DNA of 64,000 bases from Nomia melanderi (taxonomy: Eukaryota > Arthropoda > Insecta > Hymenoptera > Halictidae), in the NCBI RefSeq assembly GCF_051020985.1, contig NC_135009.1:8688606-8752605 (forward strand). Direction: 5' to 3'. Below are positions 26,033 through 39,700 of this stretch, one piece after another. The notes below the pieces were generated by a model that worked only from the letters and a program-made list of their open reading frames with translations, was not told the origin of the DNA and searched no databases. The position numbers and the translations under genes were made by a program. Every line of letters begins with the position of its first letter. Positions within the stretch are counted from its first letter, which is position 1.

Positions 26033-29000
26033 TATATATATATATATTTATATAGATATATACATATATATATATCTATATCAATGATTGAAAAAAGTTA
26101 TATGATACTAACCATCACAACACTATATTACCAGTTTTTTTTTAAATTAATATTGAAGATTGTTTGATTGGATGGGTACTGTGTGTAGACATTTACGTAA
26201 AATGCACTTGCGATCCAAATATTAATTGCCTTAGAAACTGATAGTATGAGCTTAAAAATTATAACATATTTTTTACGTCATGATATTTTCATGACCAAAC
26301 ATATTGATCCTAAATATGCATGTTCATATTCATTACTTCGTGAGTATATGAATATACATATGCATATATTGAAATGTATTTGTGTATATAAAGACAAGAA
26401 TGCACATGTGTACAATTTTACTTTAAAATTATATATGCATTTACGTGATTCACATATTATGCACAGTTAACGATGTTCCATAACTGTATGAATGGTATAC
26501 GCTCCCGTTGATAAGTTATCGGACACTTCTGTCAGTGAATGTGGAATAATATCAAATTGATCTCTGGAAATTGCCCAAATAATGCAATTTTTAAATATTC
26601 ATTAATCTGTTACACTGTTAAAGGAAAATATAAATTTTATCGTGTATTAAAACAGTCCTAAATTTTTCTTTGAATGCTATAATTCTACTTAAAATTATAA
26701 TCTTCCCTAGGATATCTTCTTTAATTTTCGATATGTCTTTACAATTTCTTATTTGATTAGTAGCACTACTCTTTAACTCTGTTAAGCTCTATTCACGATG
26801 GAAAGAGTAACTCAATTCCAATATCAAAGTTAATTAACTTATTCAAGTTTTTACTGATTTTTAAAAATAATTTTAGTTTTATTACAATTTGCTTTTTCTT
26901 TCCATCAAGCAAATGTCCAGTAACTTTCGAACGGTAGTGTACATATATCTAGAATATTCTCGAATGACGAGTTATTAAAAAAGAAGGAAATAAGAAATAA
27001 TAGGTTGTACGGTTGAAAGTAAAAAGAGATCAGAGTTACTAGAATATCATACTGTAAATTTTTGTATTAAGCTATCATATTAAAGTGCTGTCTTGAAGCG
27101 CATGAAATGATAGATAAAATGATTGAGGGAAACAATGTGAATATTTAGACTATCTATATAATGTTTAAAGTCTTGGAGTGTAAATAGGTCGGAATGGGAT
27201 ACAAAGAAGAAGCTGTTGGAGGATGAAGACATGGAATACAAGGAGCCAAGACTAAAATGTGAATGTGTTACGCAAATAGTAACATCATGGCCATCTTACC
27301 ATCGATAATTAATTTTATTTACGTTAATTCAGTTTATTTAAACATTCACATTTCTAGATTAGGTGTATGTTTAATTGGTTCCGCAAACTGTGTTATAGCT
27401 CGTTATTTCTGTATGTAGATAGTTTAACGTAAATTTCAATATACGAATGGCAGTTTTTGATATCCGTTTAATATTTTTCATGTTTTTTTGCATGTATTTT
27501 ATATCAGCGCCATTCTTATAATGAAATTCGGAATTTAGACAAACATAATGTACTATCGTTTTAATGTAAAAAAAATATTGAATTACTGTAATATAAAATA
27601 TTTACCGAAATGTCCAGAGGCAGCCGCCTAAACATTTTTGTGGACAATGAATTTCCAATGTTATTAAAATATTTTATCGTTTAATTTGTTTAGCCCCTGT
27701 CAATGTGTTTACACTTTAATTTATGAATTAAGTACCGATAATCCTTAGGAGAATCATATCTGACTATGAACACTGGGACCTTGGGGAATTAATTAAAATA
27801 ACAGGCACACGATAGTGTGTTTTTTCCAAAATTTGCAATGAAGTACATGTTATTTTTCTGCTTATTCCACGATAAGCTTAATGAATATTTAATATATATA
27901 CATATATGTATATATGTATATATATATTTGTTACTTTTGTGAAGAATGTGTCGAAATAAATAACATGTTGATGTTTAGTATCGCTCTATTCCACACACAG
28001 TAAAATAGATAAGTTGAAATGTGTACTGCTCCTTTCAATTGAATCTGTTACATGAAATAATGATAACAGGACAATTGAACAAATTTACTTAGTGCATTTA
28101 GATATAATTTGATTATAAGTTACATGAATTTCGTTTTTCTGTATTTAATACAAGTTTTATGCTAAGTTAAATTAAATGAAGAGTGCAATTTACAAGCAAT
28201 ATAAACTTCAGATATTATGAAATAAAAATTCTACACGTTTCAGTACATTGTTATGACATATTTTTAAAACTAATAGTAAAACTTATTTTATGTGTCTGAT
28301 AATTTATACAGAAATTAAAGTGGTAGTAAGTATTCTCTGGTTTCAATATGAGAAAGGTATAAGGAATTTAAAAATTATTACAATGTAATGTATAATAACT
28401 GTTTGTTGCTTTAATTGTTAGAGAAAAGTAGTACTTCATGACAATGATAAGATGAAATCGCATCATAGATTTTAAATATCATTGTCCATGTAACATATTA
28501 CGAGTCTTATAAAATCATGTAATTTCCTAGTAAATTTCAAGTGTGCAAATGTATTTTATATTTTTTATGTGTAATTGAAAATGTATCAATTTAATTAGCA
28601 TTATAAACATAAAAAGTGTAATGATACATAACCATTTATTTTATTTATGTATATCATTTATACTGTCTATAATTAGTATGTAAATACTATAACAGTAGTT
28701 GGTTATGTACACAACTAGATACAAAAATATTCATAAATTGTATTGTGGAATTTGAAGAAAATAACATAAAGCTGTAAAGGCAAGGCAAAAGTAATTATAG
28801 GTAAATACAAATTGGGAAAATATCTAATTAAAAAAACATTATGTTTCAGGAAATAATGTTATTGTGGCTGAATGATAGAGGGCAAATTTTATAACACTTA
28901 TAAGAATATAAATAGGTAATGAATGTTTAAAATCTGTTTAATACATGTTTATACCCAGGGTATCCAGTTTAATAATTTACATCAGAGTTGGTTTTGTGTA

Positions 29001-30680
29001 TCATATAACAAATTCATTTGCTTGGGCTTTCTGACTAAAATAAAGTGCTTGTCCATTTTGTATGGAAGGGTTGAAGATGTACTGAATTCAATAATTATAT
29101 CGAGCCCTTAATATTTGTGATCCCTTATGAAATTATTTGTTATACTGTTTCGCTCGTTGAGGTATAAATGATAAGTATATGCAACAAATTGTGAAAAATA
29201 AAATTACAAACTATAAATAAAAGTTAATATACCATTAAATTGCATGCAGATCCATGTGAAAATACTGGTTTATTAGTCTTGCTTTTTGAACATGCACATT
29301 TTCAAAACACATTATCATTTGCATGACCTTCGTTGATTATCAAATAATAGTTATTATTGGGGTATTTGTGCATCACCATTTGTATTAAGTGTATTTCATG
29401 TGATACTCGATTAATTGTAATATTTAAATCAATATTACATGTTTATTATTTTAATTTCAAATATAATAGCATGATTTCAAAGTATGTTTAATCTTATATT
29501 AGTATTTTTGAAGATGTTTATTCTACTTTAACATAGAATAAGTCAGTGATTGTAAAAATTCATGACATTTTAAAAATGTTTGTTAAAAGTTTATAACCTT
29601 TGCAATGACAAATTCATGTTTATAGTTGTTATAAAGTATAAATATTAACTATCCGTGTTTCAACATAAAGGATATATGTTCTGTTTTCAATAAATTTTAT
29701 TTAATATAATAATAAAACTTTTTAATATATTCAGATTTATTTTAATAAATACTGTAATGTTTTTCGACTTGATTTCAGGTCTTCCAAACGTTTAAAAATG
29801 GAAGCAGGCTACAATTCCCATCCAAATCGACTTGGTGCGGAATCTCATTACGGCGGAGATAATTTGTTTAATCAAGGCGGGCCATTTATGGTCTCACCCT
29901 CATCCTATTATTATGCCAGTCCTCCACCTGTTAAACCTCGACTTAAGGGAGACGCTAGTTCTCATTTAACAGAACTATGTGCTGAAGATAGTCTTGCTCG
30001 AAAATTAAGTATTCTCACAAATGCCTTAAATCAGGGAAAACCAATTCGTGTTGATGATCTTATGTCACTTCGATCAGACAATGAGGTAAATAATTATTGT
30101 CATTTTTATACCTATTTTATTACTCTCTTACAATCTTTTATAAAAAAAATACTTATGTTTCAATTTACAATATTAAAAGGAAGAAGAATTGTTAATTTCA
30201 GAATGTAATTAGTGTTCTAAACTGTGTTTACAGAGTGACCCTAAAGTAGTACAATTATTAGGAGAATTGCATACCGAACTACGACTTGCAGCAAATTCAA
30301 GACCAAGTGGACAACTAGAATCTCATCTTCCTGTACTAAATCCACCGTCTTTAGGTAAATTTCATTGTCTTCATTTTACTTCTGCTTTCATAACATGTTA
30401 TAATTACAAATATGAATTTTCAGATACAAATACTTCTCAGTCAGGAAATTTTGATGCACATGCAGTTTATGCTGGTGACGATGCTATGAGTTCTGGAAGG
30501 TGGTCACATTTGGCTACAGCTGGTGTTCGCAGTGCATTATTGGCGCTTATGTCGCGCTATGGTTTGGAAACATACAATCCTTCCCCTGCTATCACCCGAC
30601 CCCCAGGTAAACCGGCATCCAGTCTGATGCAGAACCTTTTCCTGCCCTCGACTTCCTCTCAGTCAGCATTCAGCTCATAA
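21223..30680 (+). CDS. Cdk12: Cyclin-dependent kinase 12 (transcription-elongation kinase)
   Basis: Ten coding exons give about 1466 residues: 21223-22538, 22629-23755, 23839-24266, 24343-24539, 24610-24814, 24880-25148, 25324-25497, 29779-30085, 30234-30354 and 30424-30680. With cyclin K it phosphorylates Ser2 of the RNA polymerase II tail, supporting elongation of long and DNA-repair genes. The N-terminal half is arginine/serine- and proline-rich (RS repeats, SPSP runs, a long PVP-type stretch), fitting nuclear-speckle localisation. The kinase domain runs from about residue 878: GEGTYGQVY, ALKKVR, cyclin-binding PITAVRE (near 921-927), HRD (1010-1012), DFG (1030-1032), then TNKVITLWYRPPE. 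The C-terminal extension WQDCHELWSKKRRRQ is the hallmark that contacts ATP in CDK12/13. The tail after the 4.3-kb intron is conserved in style but not a known domain. Intron 9 (69 nt) is open in frame. Confidence 0.95.
25993..26085. repeat. TATG/TA microsatellite
   Basis: About seven TATG units pass into (TA)n with TATAGATATA interruptions. It lies in Cdk12 intron 7 and can fold back on itself. Confidence 0.9.
26496..26945. mobile_element. Decayed non-autonomous Tc1/mariner-type element
   Basis: The left end (TATACGCTCCCGTTGATAAG, then TTATCGGACACT) and the reverse complement of the right end (TACACTACCGTTCGAAAGT, then TACTGGACATT) form imperfect inverted repeats of about 36 bp. The pattern GTTCGAAAGTT...GGACA is known from Tc1-like ends in insects. 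The interior is AT-rich and non-coding. It lies inside Cdk12 intron 7. Confidence 0.55.
27888..27930. repeat. TATA/TATG microsatellite
   Basis: A short run of TATATA, TACATA and TATGTA units in Cdk12 intron 7. Confidence 0.75.
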
Positions 30681-32096
30681 TGATTTGTATATATGGACTC
30701 ATTGCAGCGTTTTAAACTATGTTTTGTATAAAGTTGGAAAAGGTCTAAATTGCTATTTTTTAAATTGACTAGGCAAGGAAGTACAACTGCATCCAAGTTG
30801 TTTATAGACTCTACTACCTATACATAACTGTAAGTGCACATTCGGTGTATAACTTGTATATAATTGATATATTATCAAACCAGTTACTTAATACGGTACT
30901 TGTATCTTTAATAATATAAATGCTCTTTATAGTGCACATTCATGCGACAAATGAAATAAGAGCTTTAAAATTTTAATCATTCTTTCTTGTTTTTTCAAAT
31001 GTAGATTTATTTTTTTCCATTAAGAAATATTTAATATTTATATATTTATATAATATATTTATAAATATATAAATATTATATATATATACATACATATACA
31101 TAAATATATTGATGTACATACATGAAAGCACATGTAAAATGTATGTGCATTTGAAAAAAAAAAGTTAAAATATTTGCCTGTGCAGATATGTTTATCTCTT
31201 TTTTTTCATTTTTAAATATAATTTCTTTTAATGGATTAGCTATTACACATAGAGATTTATGTTATGCAATAAATTTGCACTGAATGAGTTCATGATTAAA
31301 AGACAAAAAGGGAATGGAAATACTTCATAGAAATTCAAAGGTCGAATGCATTCTGAACATTCATTTATTGCATAAGATTTCTTCATCTTTTTTTTTTAAT
31401 ACAAGATGTTACAAGTCTATTTATTATGCAAATATTTACAGGATGTAATGTACATAACATGATCGAGATATAATAAAGAAACAAAAGTACAAGAATATAG
31501 GAGAATTCTTTCAGATCGGGATAACGTTTTTAGTAAACGAAATTTTTTAAATCACTGAGGTCTAAATGTTCGTAACATTATGTGAATTGAATCTTTTTGG
31601 TTAGGTATTAACAAAATTACGTATATTAGAAGCTCTTTTTACATGTTGAGAGAAACTACATAGAAATGATTCGTATAACAATCACTCGAAGAAAATTAAA
31701 TTCAGTTAAAAGAAAAACTTAACACGATTTTCACAAACATTGCAGATTGATGTGGTTCCCAAGAAAATGTGTACACTGTGAAAGTGAGGTTAGGACGTGT
31801 GCTTCTCTACCGGCGAGATGTATACAATCTGTGACGGTATTATGGCGGATTGCCGTATGATTCAAAAGGAGGCAACGCGACCATGGTTCCTTCGGTGAAG
31901 TGATCAAGAGTACGACATTGTGGGAATGAATAATAAATTTTTTCCTTTATTGAATTTGTTCGTTTCTATGTTCAGTGTGATACTGATATACACAATAAAA
32001 ATATGCAGCATATTAATTAATGACAAGTGAAAATACGGACGGGGTATTGAGTTGTTCGAAAAAAAAAACAAACACCTAACCTCGTCTACTTTACCG
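30681..32096. other. Cdk12 3' untranslated region and CtIP upstream region
   Basis: No coding content is seen. AT-rich simple sequence lies at about 31018-31112. AATAAA-type signals occur at 31268 and 31468 and could end the Cdk12 transcript. A GC-richer patch near 31790-31900, containing ATGGCGG at 31842, looks like the CtIP promoter. Confidence 0.5.
31842..31848 (+). promoter_or_regulatory. Candidate promoter motif ATGGCGG
   Basis: ATTATGGCGGATTGCC lies about 255 bp upstream of the CtIP start codon in a GC-richer patch. It resembles the motifs found before the PPxY, Cdk12 and myotubularin genes. Confidence 0.3.
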
Positions 32097-34514
32097 ATGG
32101 CTACTTCGGATGTTCTACAATTTAATTATTGCATAGAAAATAAAGTGGCACAAAATGCCCTCAAGAATTTTGCTGGAATGCTGGGAGAAACATTCGAGCA
32201 ATACAAAAGTAAGTATATTTAACTTTTCTTCTTTTTTTTAACATGTATTTGACCTATACTTTTTTATCGATTATAACGAATTATTTTCATAAATTAATTA
32301 ACGGTCAGTTACATTTTGTTTCTGTTTATTTACTGTTTCGTTATATATGAAAATATATAAGAAATCTGTAGTGAATTGTTTATTTTGAATCATGAATTAT
32401 TCTTATATACTTCCAGAATTATGGATGGAGTATTTAAAATTGCGAAACTATTGTGAAGGTGCAAATGTAAAACTTCCATTTCAGTTGTTTGAACCGGAAA
32501 GTGTCAATGATATGTAAGTTTTTATCTTTGTTATTTAAAAATTGTTAAATGTATTTATATATTTGTAACATAACATAATTTCATTAATTCATATTTTAGT
32601 ATGACACAGTCACAAGCCTCTAAAAATTGTAAAGAAGTCCCTACCATGCTTATAAGTCAAACGTCTGAAAATCCAAAAGTATCTTCATCTGTATATGAAA
32701 GTATACCAACTGTATATAGTTCGGATAACACATTGAATCCAAATGAAACTGTTTTAAGTGATGATAGGTTTATTCAAAAGGAAATAGATAAAAATAAGTT
32801 ATTGCATAGTCCAGTCCTTATAAGAGAACGTGTTAAGCTTAAAAAAAGTGCTGTTACACCTGGTCATTCCATTTTAGATGATTCTAAGGAAAGCAATGCA
32901 TTTGTACCAGTAAAAGAAAATATTACAATTTTGTTAAATAGTTCTCAAGAAGATACTTCTGAAGCACTTGTGGAATTTAAAGAGAACGAGTGTTCATATG
33001 TTGAGAAAAATGATGATGAAGTAGAATGTACACCATTATGTAAATTACCAAAAAAGTTGGGGATCAGTAAACTATACAATGTTGATACCACATTTCTGCA
33101 AAGTGGCAAAAAACTAAAACAATCAAGGCTTGTATTTTTTCCAACTGAACCGGATAAAGAAAATATAGATCATAAAAAACAGGTAAAGTTAACTCCATTA
33201 AAACTATGTACATCGCCTGCATCTGAAAGAAACACAGAACAAAATACAAGAGATTTTGGTTCCATTAAACCACTAGATGAAGAAATAATTGAAGATAGTC
33301 CCACTAAACGTAAAGAATCGAGATTGAAAATAAAGAATTTGAAGTTAAAGAAAAAAAGTCCCACAAGACTCCTAGAAAAAAGTAATAAAAAAGGTAGTGA
33401 TATGGTTAGTAAGTTTAATAATAATAAAACTGATGCTGCAAAATTGTTTTTATCAAATGTACATACATCTACGCAAAACAGTGAGTCTTGTTCAATAAAA
33501 AGATTAGAAACATTTAATACACCAGATAGTGAAAATGTTGGGAGTGGAAGTGGTCCTTCATCTTCTCCTTTATCTTTAATATTCATTAATAATGATCACT
33601 TGAACAAATTGTCCAGTAAAATATCAGAAGAAGAGATTGAGAATGTAGATATTATTGGAAAAGGAAATCAGTTACAGAAAAGAAAATTATCAAAATTACT
33701 TAATGAATCAAGTAATTACAATTCTTCAGAATGTGATGACGAAACATTTTGTCTATTAGGTGAAAGACTTATAGAAAAATCTACTACTAGTATAGGTAAC
33801 ATAAAAGGTAGTAAATATGACCTTTCTGAAAGTATATCAGATAATTCTCCACCTGCGAAAAAGAGTCTTATGCATAGTTTTGATATGTAAGTGTTTCTTG
33901 TATTCATATAAATTTTCATAAAATAATAGTATACAATTTAAATATGTATAAATCTTTATTAATAAAAGTAATTAACACAGTTATTTTCTACAGGGTACCT
34001 GAGAAAGAAGATGTCTTTATTGAGAAGACAAAAAATAAAGCAGAAAGAGCAAAGATGTCTGGTATTTCTTGTTGGGAATGTAAGAAGGTAACAATTATCT
34101 TTAGTTTTTATTGGAAAAATAATATATGATTATTGCAAATAATGCTGAAAGTAATCATTTTTCTGTTAATATTGCATTGAAGCATTGAACAGTAAGTTAA
34201 TGCGATTTTGTAACTTTTATTTATTGTAATTGTGTAAATTATACTTAAGAACATTGAATTTATATTTTTAAGTTTAAATTTTAGTATTATGCAAATCTTG
34301 GCCTCTCAGAGAAAGAAATAAAAGCAAGACAGAACCAGTGCTCTCGACACAGAATTAAACATAAAGAAAAACAAAGTACACCTGATGGTAATATCATTAA
34401 GTTTTGTTAATGTCGTTAAATATAGTGTGCTTTCATAAATATTAATTTCTTTCAGGGTTTTGGGATCCTTTGTTTCCCGATACATTTTCATCCTCTTTTG
34501 AAGGTGACTTCTAA
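32097..34514 (+). CDS. CtIP: CtIP/Sae2 orthologue, DNA-end resection factor (RBBP8-like)
   Basis: Six exons give about 583 residues: 32097-32208, 32417-32513, 32600-33886, 33994-34087, 34285-34387 and 34456-34514. CtIP activates the Mre11-Rad50-Nbs1 nuclease to start resection of DNA breaks for homologous recombination. Identification rests on the C-terminal Sae2-like domain (about 505-583): KAERAKMSGISCWECKKYY, the CSRHR motif, then STPDGFWDPLFP. The threonine at about 562 sits in the TP context that cyclin-dependent kinases phosphorylate in the family to license resection. The first ~70 residues are helical and could be the oligomerisation region. The long middle exon (32600-33886) is low-complexity, rich in serine, lysine and asparagine, and not conserved, which is usual for this family. 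The protein is shorter than human CtIP (about 900). The start has a plausible context and no upstream in-frame ATG in the exon. Confidence 0.9.
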
Positions 34515-36720
34515 ATTACCACACCATAAATAATTTAAAGTATATACAGTATTTTTATATTTTTACTTCATAATTGTTAATATTATTCTATACTACATAA
34601 AGTGTATTAAATGTTATAGATCTATGGAAGGTTATAGATGTGTAAGATGTACATATAAAGAAATATAAACTTGAAGGAATGAATACACTTGTTATGCTTT
34701 AAATTGATTTGAACATAGAATGATTTATTATATTATAACACATATAGTATTACATATTGAGTAACATAGTATAGATTTATATAACTATATTATTTCGTTT
34801 TATATAGACTTATCCCTTTGCATAAAAATATAGAATCTGTTATATGAATCTGTGCTAAAAAAGGCTAATGAAAACTTATTTCGTTTTTGGTCAAGCAAAC
34901 TTTCACATTATGTTCACAGTGTATCGAGTTAATTCGAAGTTCATCAAAAATATATAAATACGTATACAAAATAAGAAACATTTCGAAGTAAAAAAGACAT
35001 TGATAATTATTATTGTAAATTTCCCTGTACTCAATGTTTCGAATACGTAATTGTTAAAATTGGAAGCAACATTGGAAATGATTTTTTTTATTGTAGCCGA
35101 GTACTTTTTTTTTTAATTGAATACAATATTTATCACTCAAATGAAACCGTTACTATTTTATGAATCTTTGTTACATGAGAAAGGAGAATAATGAGATAAC
35201 ATAAAACATGAAGAAGAAAATATTAATTGACAGTAATCGTACTGCACAATGCGAAGGAAGGAACCTTCTACGTAGCCTGTCCATCCTACGGGAGGCTGGA
35301 GTTACAGGATTAACAGGACTACAATTTTAAAGCAAGTATAGCGTTATCATTTACAACCCATCATATCGACACGACAATTCGTGCAAACACATATGCTTAT
35401 ATTTTGTTTTAAATACCACTTAAATATTATCATCACGACGTAATCATTAAACATTTCATTCGATGAATCTGTTCAACACTTCCATATGATATTTGGAACA
35501 TTAATGTTATTTTATGTGGTCGTACATTTATTCATATTTTACACTCATAAAATATTCTTATAATTTTTGACATGATAAGCGCTTAATTATAAACTTCCGT
35601 GAATATTGTGCAGCTCGATCGTTCTTTCCCGTATGCATAGAAAAAAGATTGAAGTGTTTCGTAAAACCTTCTACATATGTAATGTTTGTTTTTCTTTACA
35701 TATAACGGTATTATAACGGTAAATATTAGAATATTTAACAATAGTATAAAAATTTTGACTTCAATCTCTAAAACTTTGATCTCAGTATTCGCTTTTTTTA
35801 ACATAAAAATTGTAGATCAATATTTTTAACAAAGTTGTTAAGACCCGTATAAAGAATGAAGCTTTTCAAGAAACAAAATACCGAACTTTAAAAAGACGCT
35901 CAATGTAAAACATTCAACTTAATAAATGTGAACTTTCACGCCCTGTATGCTGGATAGAATTGACTCAGCAGATAGAACTAGATATGTTAATTGTTTTGCA
36001 ATATATTTTAATACTCTGTTTAAAGCTACTGTAAAGCACGTTAGTGAAGTTATCTATAAGAGGAAGCAACACAACTTTAATTTCACTTAAACAGTACTCT
36101 CATTGAAATTTCATTGAAAAAAAATAAAAGAAACTATCTAAAGACTGAGCTACATAATGTATGATAAGCGTTCATTTTCGTAAGAAAGTTATTTCAGAAT
36201 TTGTTTTAGAACTTGATTACACGAATTTTACAAGCATACATAGTACAAATGATTCCATTATTAGCCAATATTTAGAATTCCAACAGCTGCATAGCTCAGT
36301 CTTTCGAATCCATATGCTTGTACCTAAGTATTCAAGTAGGCCGTAGTAAAATGAGACTCATAATAAATTTTACAGATTGACACTGCTCTCTGAAATATTC
36401 GTTTGACAATATGGTTTGTACACATTATTTTCATCGCCTTCTGTGATCAGCAAAACTTTTCAATTAAATGTATAATTACTAACACTTAATAATTTAAAAA
36501 AAAAATCTTTCTCGGGAACTTATCGTCAGATCAGTGTGGTTCTGCAAAATGTCAGGAGCATCTTTAAGAAGTATCTTACAGAAATGAAAGATTAACAGTG
36601 ATTCTAGACTTGTAGATGATTGACTAGAAACATTTGGCCATTTTCTTTCTTTGATATAGACTGTAATTAATACTTTGCCTTTGCTCGCCGGAACTGCAAT
36701 TGTGGAATCGGGTTCAAATC
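34515..36720. other. Convergent 3' region between CtIP (+) and IA-2 (-)
   Basis: The two genes end towards each other. I see 3' untranslated-type AT-rich sequence and no further exon. Short open frames in both strands lack recognisable content. Confidence 0.55.
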
Positions 36721-39700
36721 TCACTGGCTCTCTTTTGTAGAAGAGTTGTTTCCTGCAAGAGATTTCTCTGCAGGAAGTGCCGGTAAAGCCTTTAGAATAG
36801 CATGTACTTCTTCTGCCACCGCCATGAGCACAAACTTAAACTGTGGTTTCGTTGCAACCATGTCGGCCCTTTGATCTCTAATATGTTCTAGGGTAGCTGC
36901 AATATCAATTTCTTTGGCTCCTTTCATCATGCGGTTTAAAACCATATCGATCAAACAGTATGTACCAGTACGACCAACACCATCACTGTGAATAAACAGT
37001 TTATAATATAAATATCTTTTTATGTATAGTTTTTTCTTTAATATCAATTTCGTTTTAATATCTCTGTAGATGAATTCTATATAATGCAATGCATTTAAAG
37101 TACTGAAAATACTACTTAATGAGGTCACTTACCTGCAGTGTACAATTATGGGACATGATCTGCCTTTGTACGATTTGTTGATTTTTCTATAATGTACATA
37201 ATAGTATTAATGACATCTATTGTTACATTTTCTACATTTTAAATACTTACCGACGAAATTCCAGGAGAGCCTTAGTAGAGTATGGGACGCCATTTTCAGG
37301 CCAGGACAAGAAATGGAACTGGGTTACGGTTCTAGTCTCGCCGGTGCGTAAATTCTTTAAATAGAAAGAGCGCACCAAGTAATCATCGCACCAGAAATGC
37401 TCGGATACAAGGTGTACTTCATATATGTGATACAGTTCAGATCCTTCCTCGGGCCAATAGCGATGACACATAGCAACACCTTCTTCGGTTAGCCTAGTTA
37501 ACATTACTATCACCACACTGCCTTGTTCCCAAATTAATTGCCAAAAGTCGGCTGTTGTATGGGGCAGAGGACCTTGGGTGGCAATGTAAGCTGGGTTTCG
37601 TGGATCATGATCCGTCTGGAAATGTAATGACACTTACATTCAAATGGTTATTTTTTAATATTATTAATTATTGGAAAGCAAGTCACACGGTTCATATGAA
37701 AGCACATTCGCCAACTTGGAAACTCTTGTGCACTGCCTGGGAATCTTTTCATTATGCGGGTAGTCTAATATTTGCATAGTGAATTAAAACTCTTCTGTAT
37801 TGAGAAACTCTTTTGTAGTGCATACAATAGTGCCATGTTTCATATATACGTTAAATTGTCTTGAATAAAATGTAGATTTAAATTCACGAGTGTCCTTAGT
37901 GTACCGAAATTGTTGTCGAATTGTATAATAGACATTCATTAATATACCAGGAAACTTGTCTTGACAAACACTGTACACCTAGTAAATTTAAATCTATATT
38001 TTTTGTTATACATTTTCTGTGAGTACACATTGATTTTTGCCTTTCATACTAAAGTGGTCTATTGATAGACCAGCAAGAATCATCAAAGCGTTGTGCACCT
38101 TAATCGTCATGCCTAAGTTTATTACCAATGTTGCAGCAATGCAGAAAAATCTACCAAAAGCGTTTTCAAGGGAAGCATTGCCGCATCATCAAACTACATG
38201 CTTCTCGCGTGACTTACCGATTTCTATTTTCAGTTCCGTTATAGTAAACATGACGTATAAAATATTATATGTACTGTATTCCAAGTTAGTGTCTTTTGAA
38301 GAAGTTCTAAACAAAGAATAAGAAGGATACTTACAATGGTGGAAGCGTTTATATAGTCAGAGTTATTGGCGTTAGCAAGATCATTTAATATCACCCTGGA
38401 GTGATCATAAGGCAGGGGCGCGCCGGGACGATTGCGGTTAGCATTTGCCTCGCTTTCAGCGACTTCAGTCGAGCAAGGATCAGCTTCGTACGCGCATAAC
38501 GCTGTCCATTCTTGATCTAAACGGTCTTTATTTTTTAGATGGTCTTCCATGTAACTCTGGAAAGGTACATTAAATAAAAGCCGTTCTTTTTTTACTGTTA
38601 CTTTTTTAGGAACACTAGCAACCGGAATTTACTACTAGTTTCTGTTAGCATGAGTATCAGCTTACAAGAACCATCTGTCCAGTTGATATATCCATATTAG
38701 AAGGTGCTGGTTCGTCACCCCATGAAGATGTACTTGAGCGATTCGATGGTACATTATTTGATTCGCTCTCACGACTCAAGTTAGTTATACGAGGTGACTC
38801 CGGTTTTTCGGATGGTTGCTTAGCCTGCATCCGTGCTCTACACAAATCCTGATAGTCCTTTGATGCTTCTGGATCAGGAGTAGCTAATCCTGCTAACTTA
38901 GCACGAGATTTAGCATGCCGACGTGCAATTAGCAGTGTTACTATTGCGGCCGCACCGGCAGCTGCAACTCCTGCAGCCACTAGGGCACCAAAGACATTTG
39001 AGTTCATTCCAGGTACCTGGGATACTTCTAATGTCGCAGGGAGTTTGGTCTGCAAACAAAACATGTTTATTATTTCTAGCGAAATGGATGGCTCAGTTAG
39101 AGGATCATATTGTCGGAGGATTAATTAATTTAAATTATAATTCTCCAGCAATGCCTTAGATTCTTATGTTTTAAATATTTTTTCAAGATGAACCTTGTCA
39201 CCTATGCCTGCACGTATCACCTCAACACCCAGAGTGTCTTTTAACTTGCCGCGTATATCATCTGCAAGTAAAATGTAATTTACTCAATTCTTCGGAATTT
39301 ATTCCGTTAGTTTATAGAGAAATTACCTATTTTGTTAGCGACATCTGTAGCATTGTAATTTTTATTGTTCTTCACTACCCTGAATGTGACTTCTGCGCGA
39401 CCGACTCGAATATCTTTTAAAGTTCCCGGTGTCAATTCCAACAGTTTGCCTACCTATAAATTAATCAATTGTGTCACCTGTATTTTCATGTAAATGGTAT
39501 TTACAAAGTTGAAAAATACGAGTAGTACCTCCTTGACAACGTGTTCGCCTTCTGACCATCTATGAAAGGGTTGTTGGACTTCTACGTATACGTGATCTAG
39601 ATCAACATTATGATAAGATTTTGAAGAACCTTCCAAGTGTTCAGTCCCCACTTCTTTTTTCACAAAGGGTGCAAGCAATACATCATTCTAGAATAATGAA

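Larger units (their letters stand above)
25498..29778 (+). other. Large Cdk12 intron 7
   Basis: The 4.3-kb intron runs from GTGAGT at 25498 to TTTCAG at 29778, and the exons on both sides join in phase (GG/G TCT). It contains microsatellites at 25993-26085 and 27888-27930 and a decayed Tc1-like element at 26496-26945. Otherwise it is very AT-rich with no exon-like content. Reading through the donor gives a stop (TGA) immediately, so a short isoform ending in the intron is possible. Confidence 0.8.

Noticed and set aside
25993..26085. Regular short repeats that might suggest a CRISPR-like array
   Set aside because: It is a simple TATG/TA microsatellite without spacers, in an intron of a eukaryotic gene.
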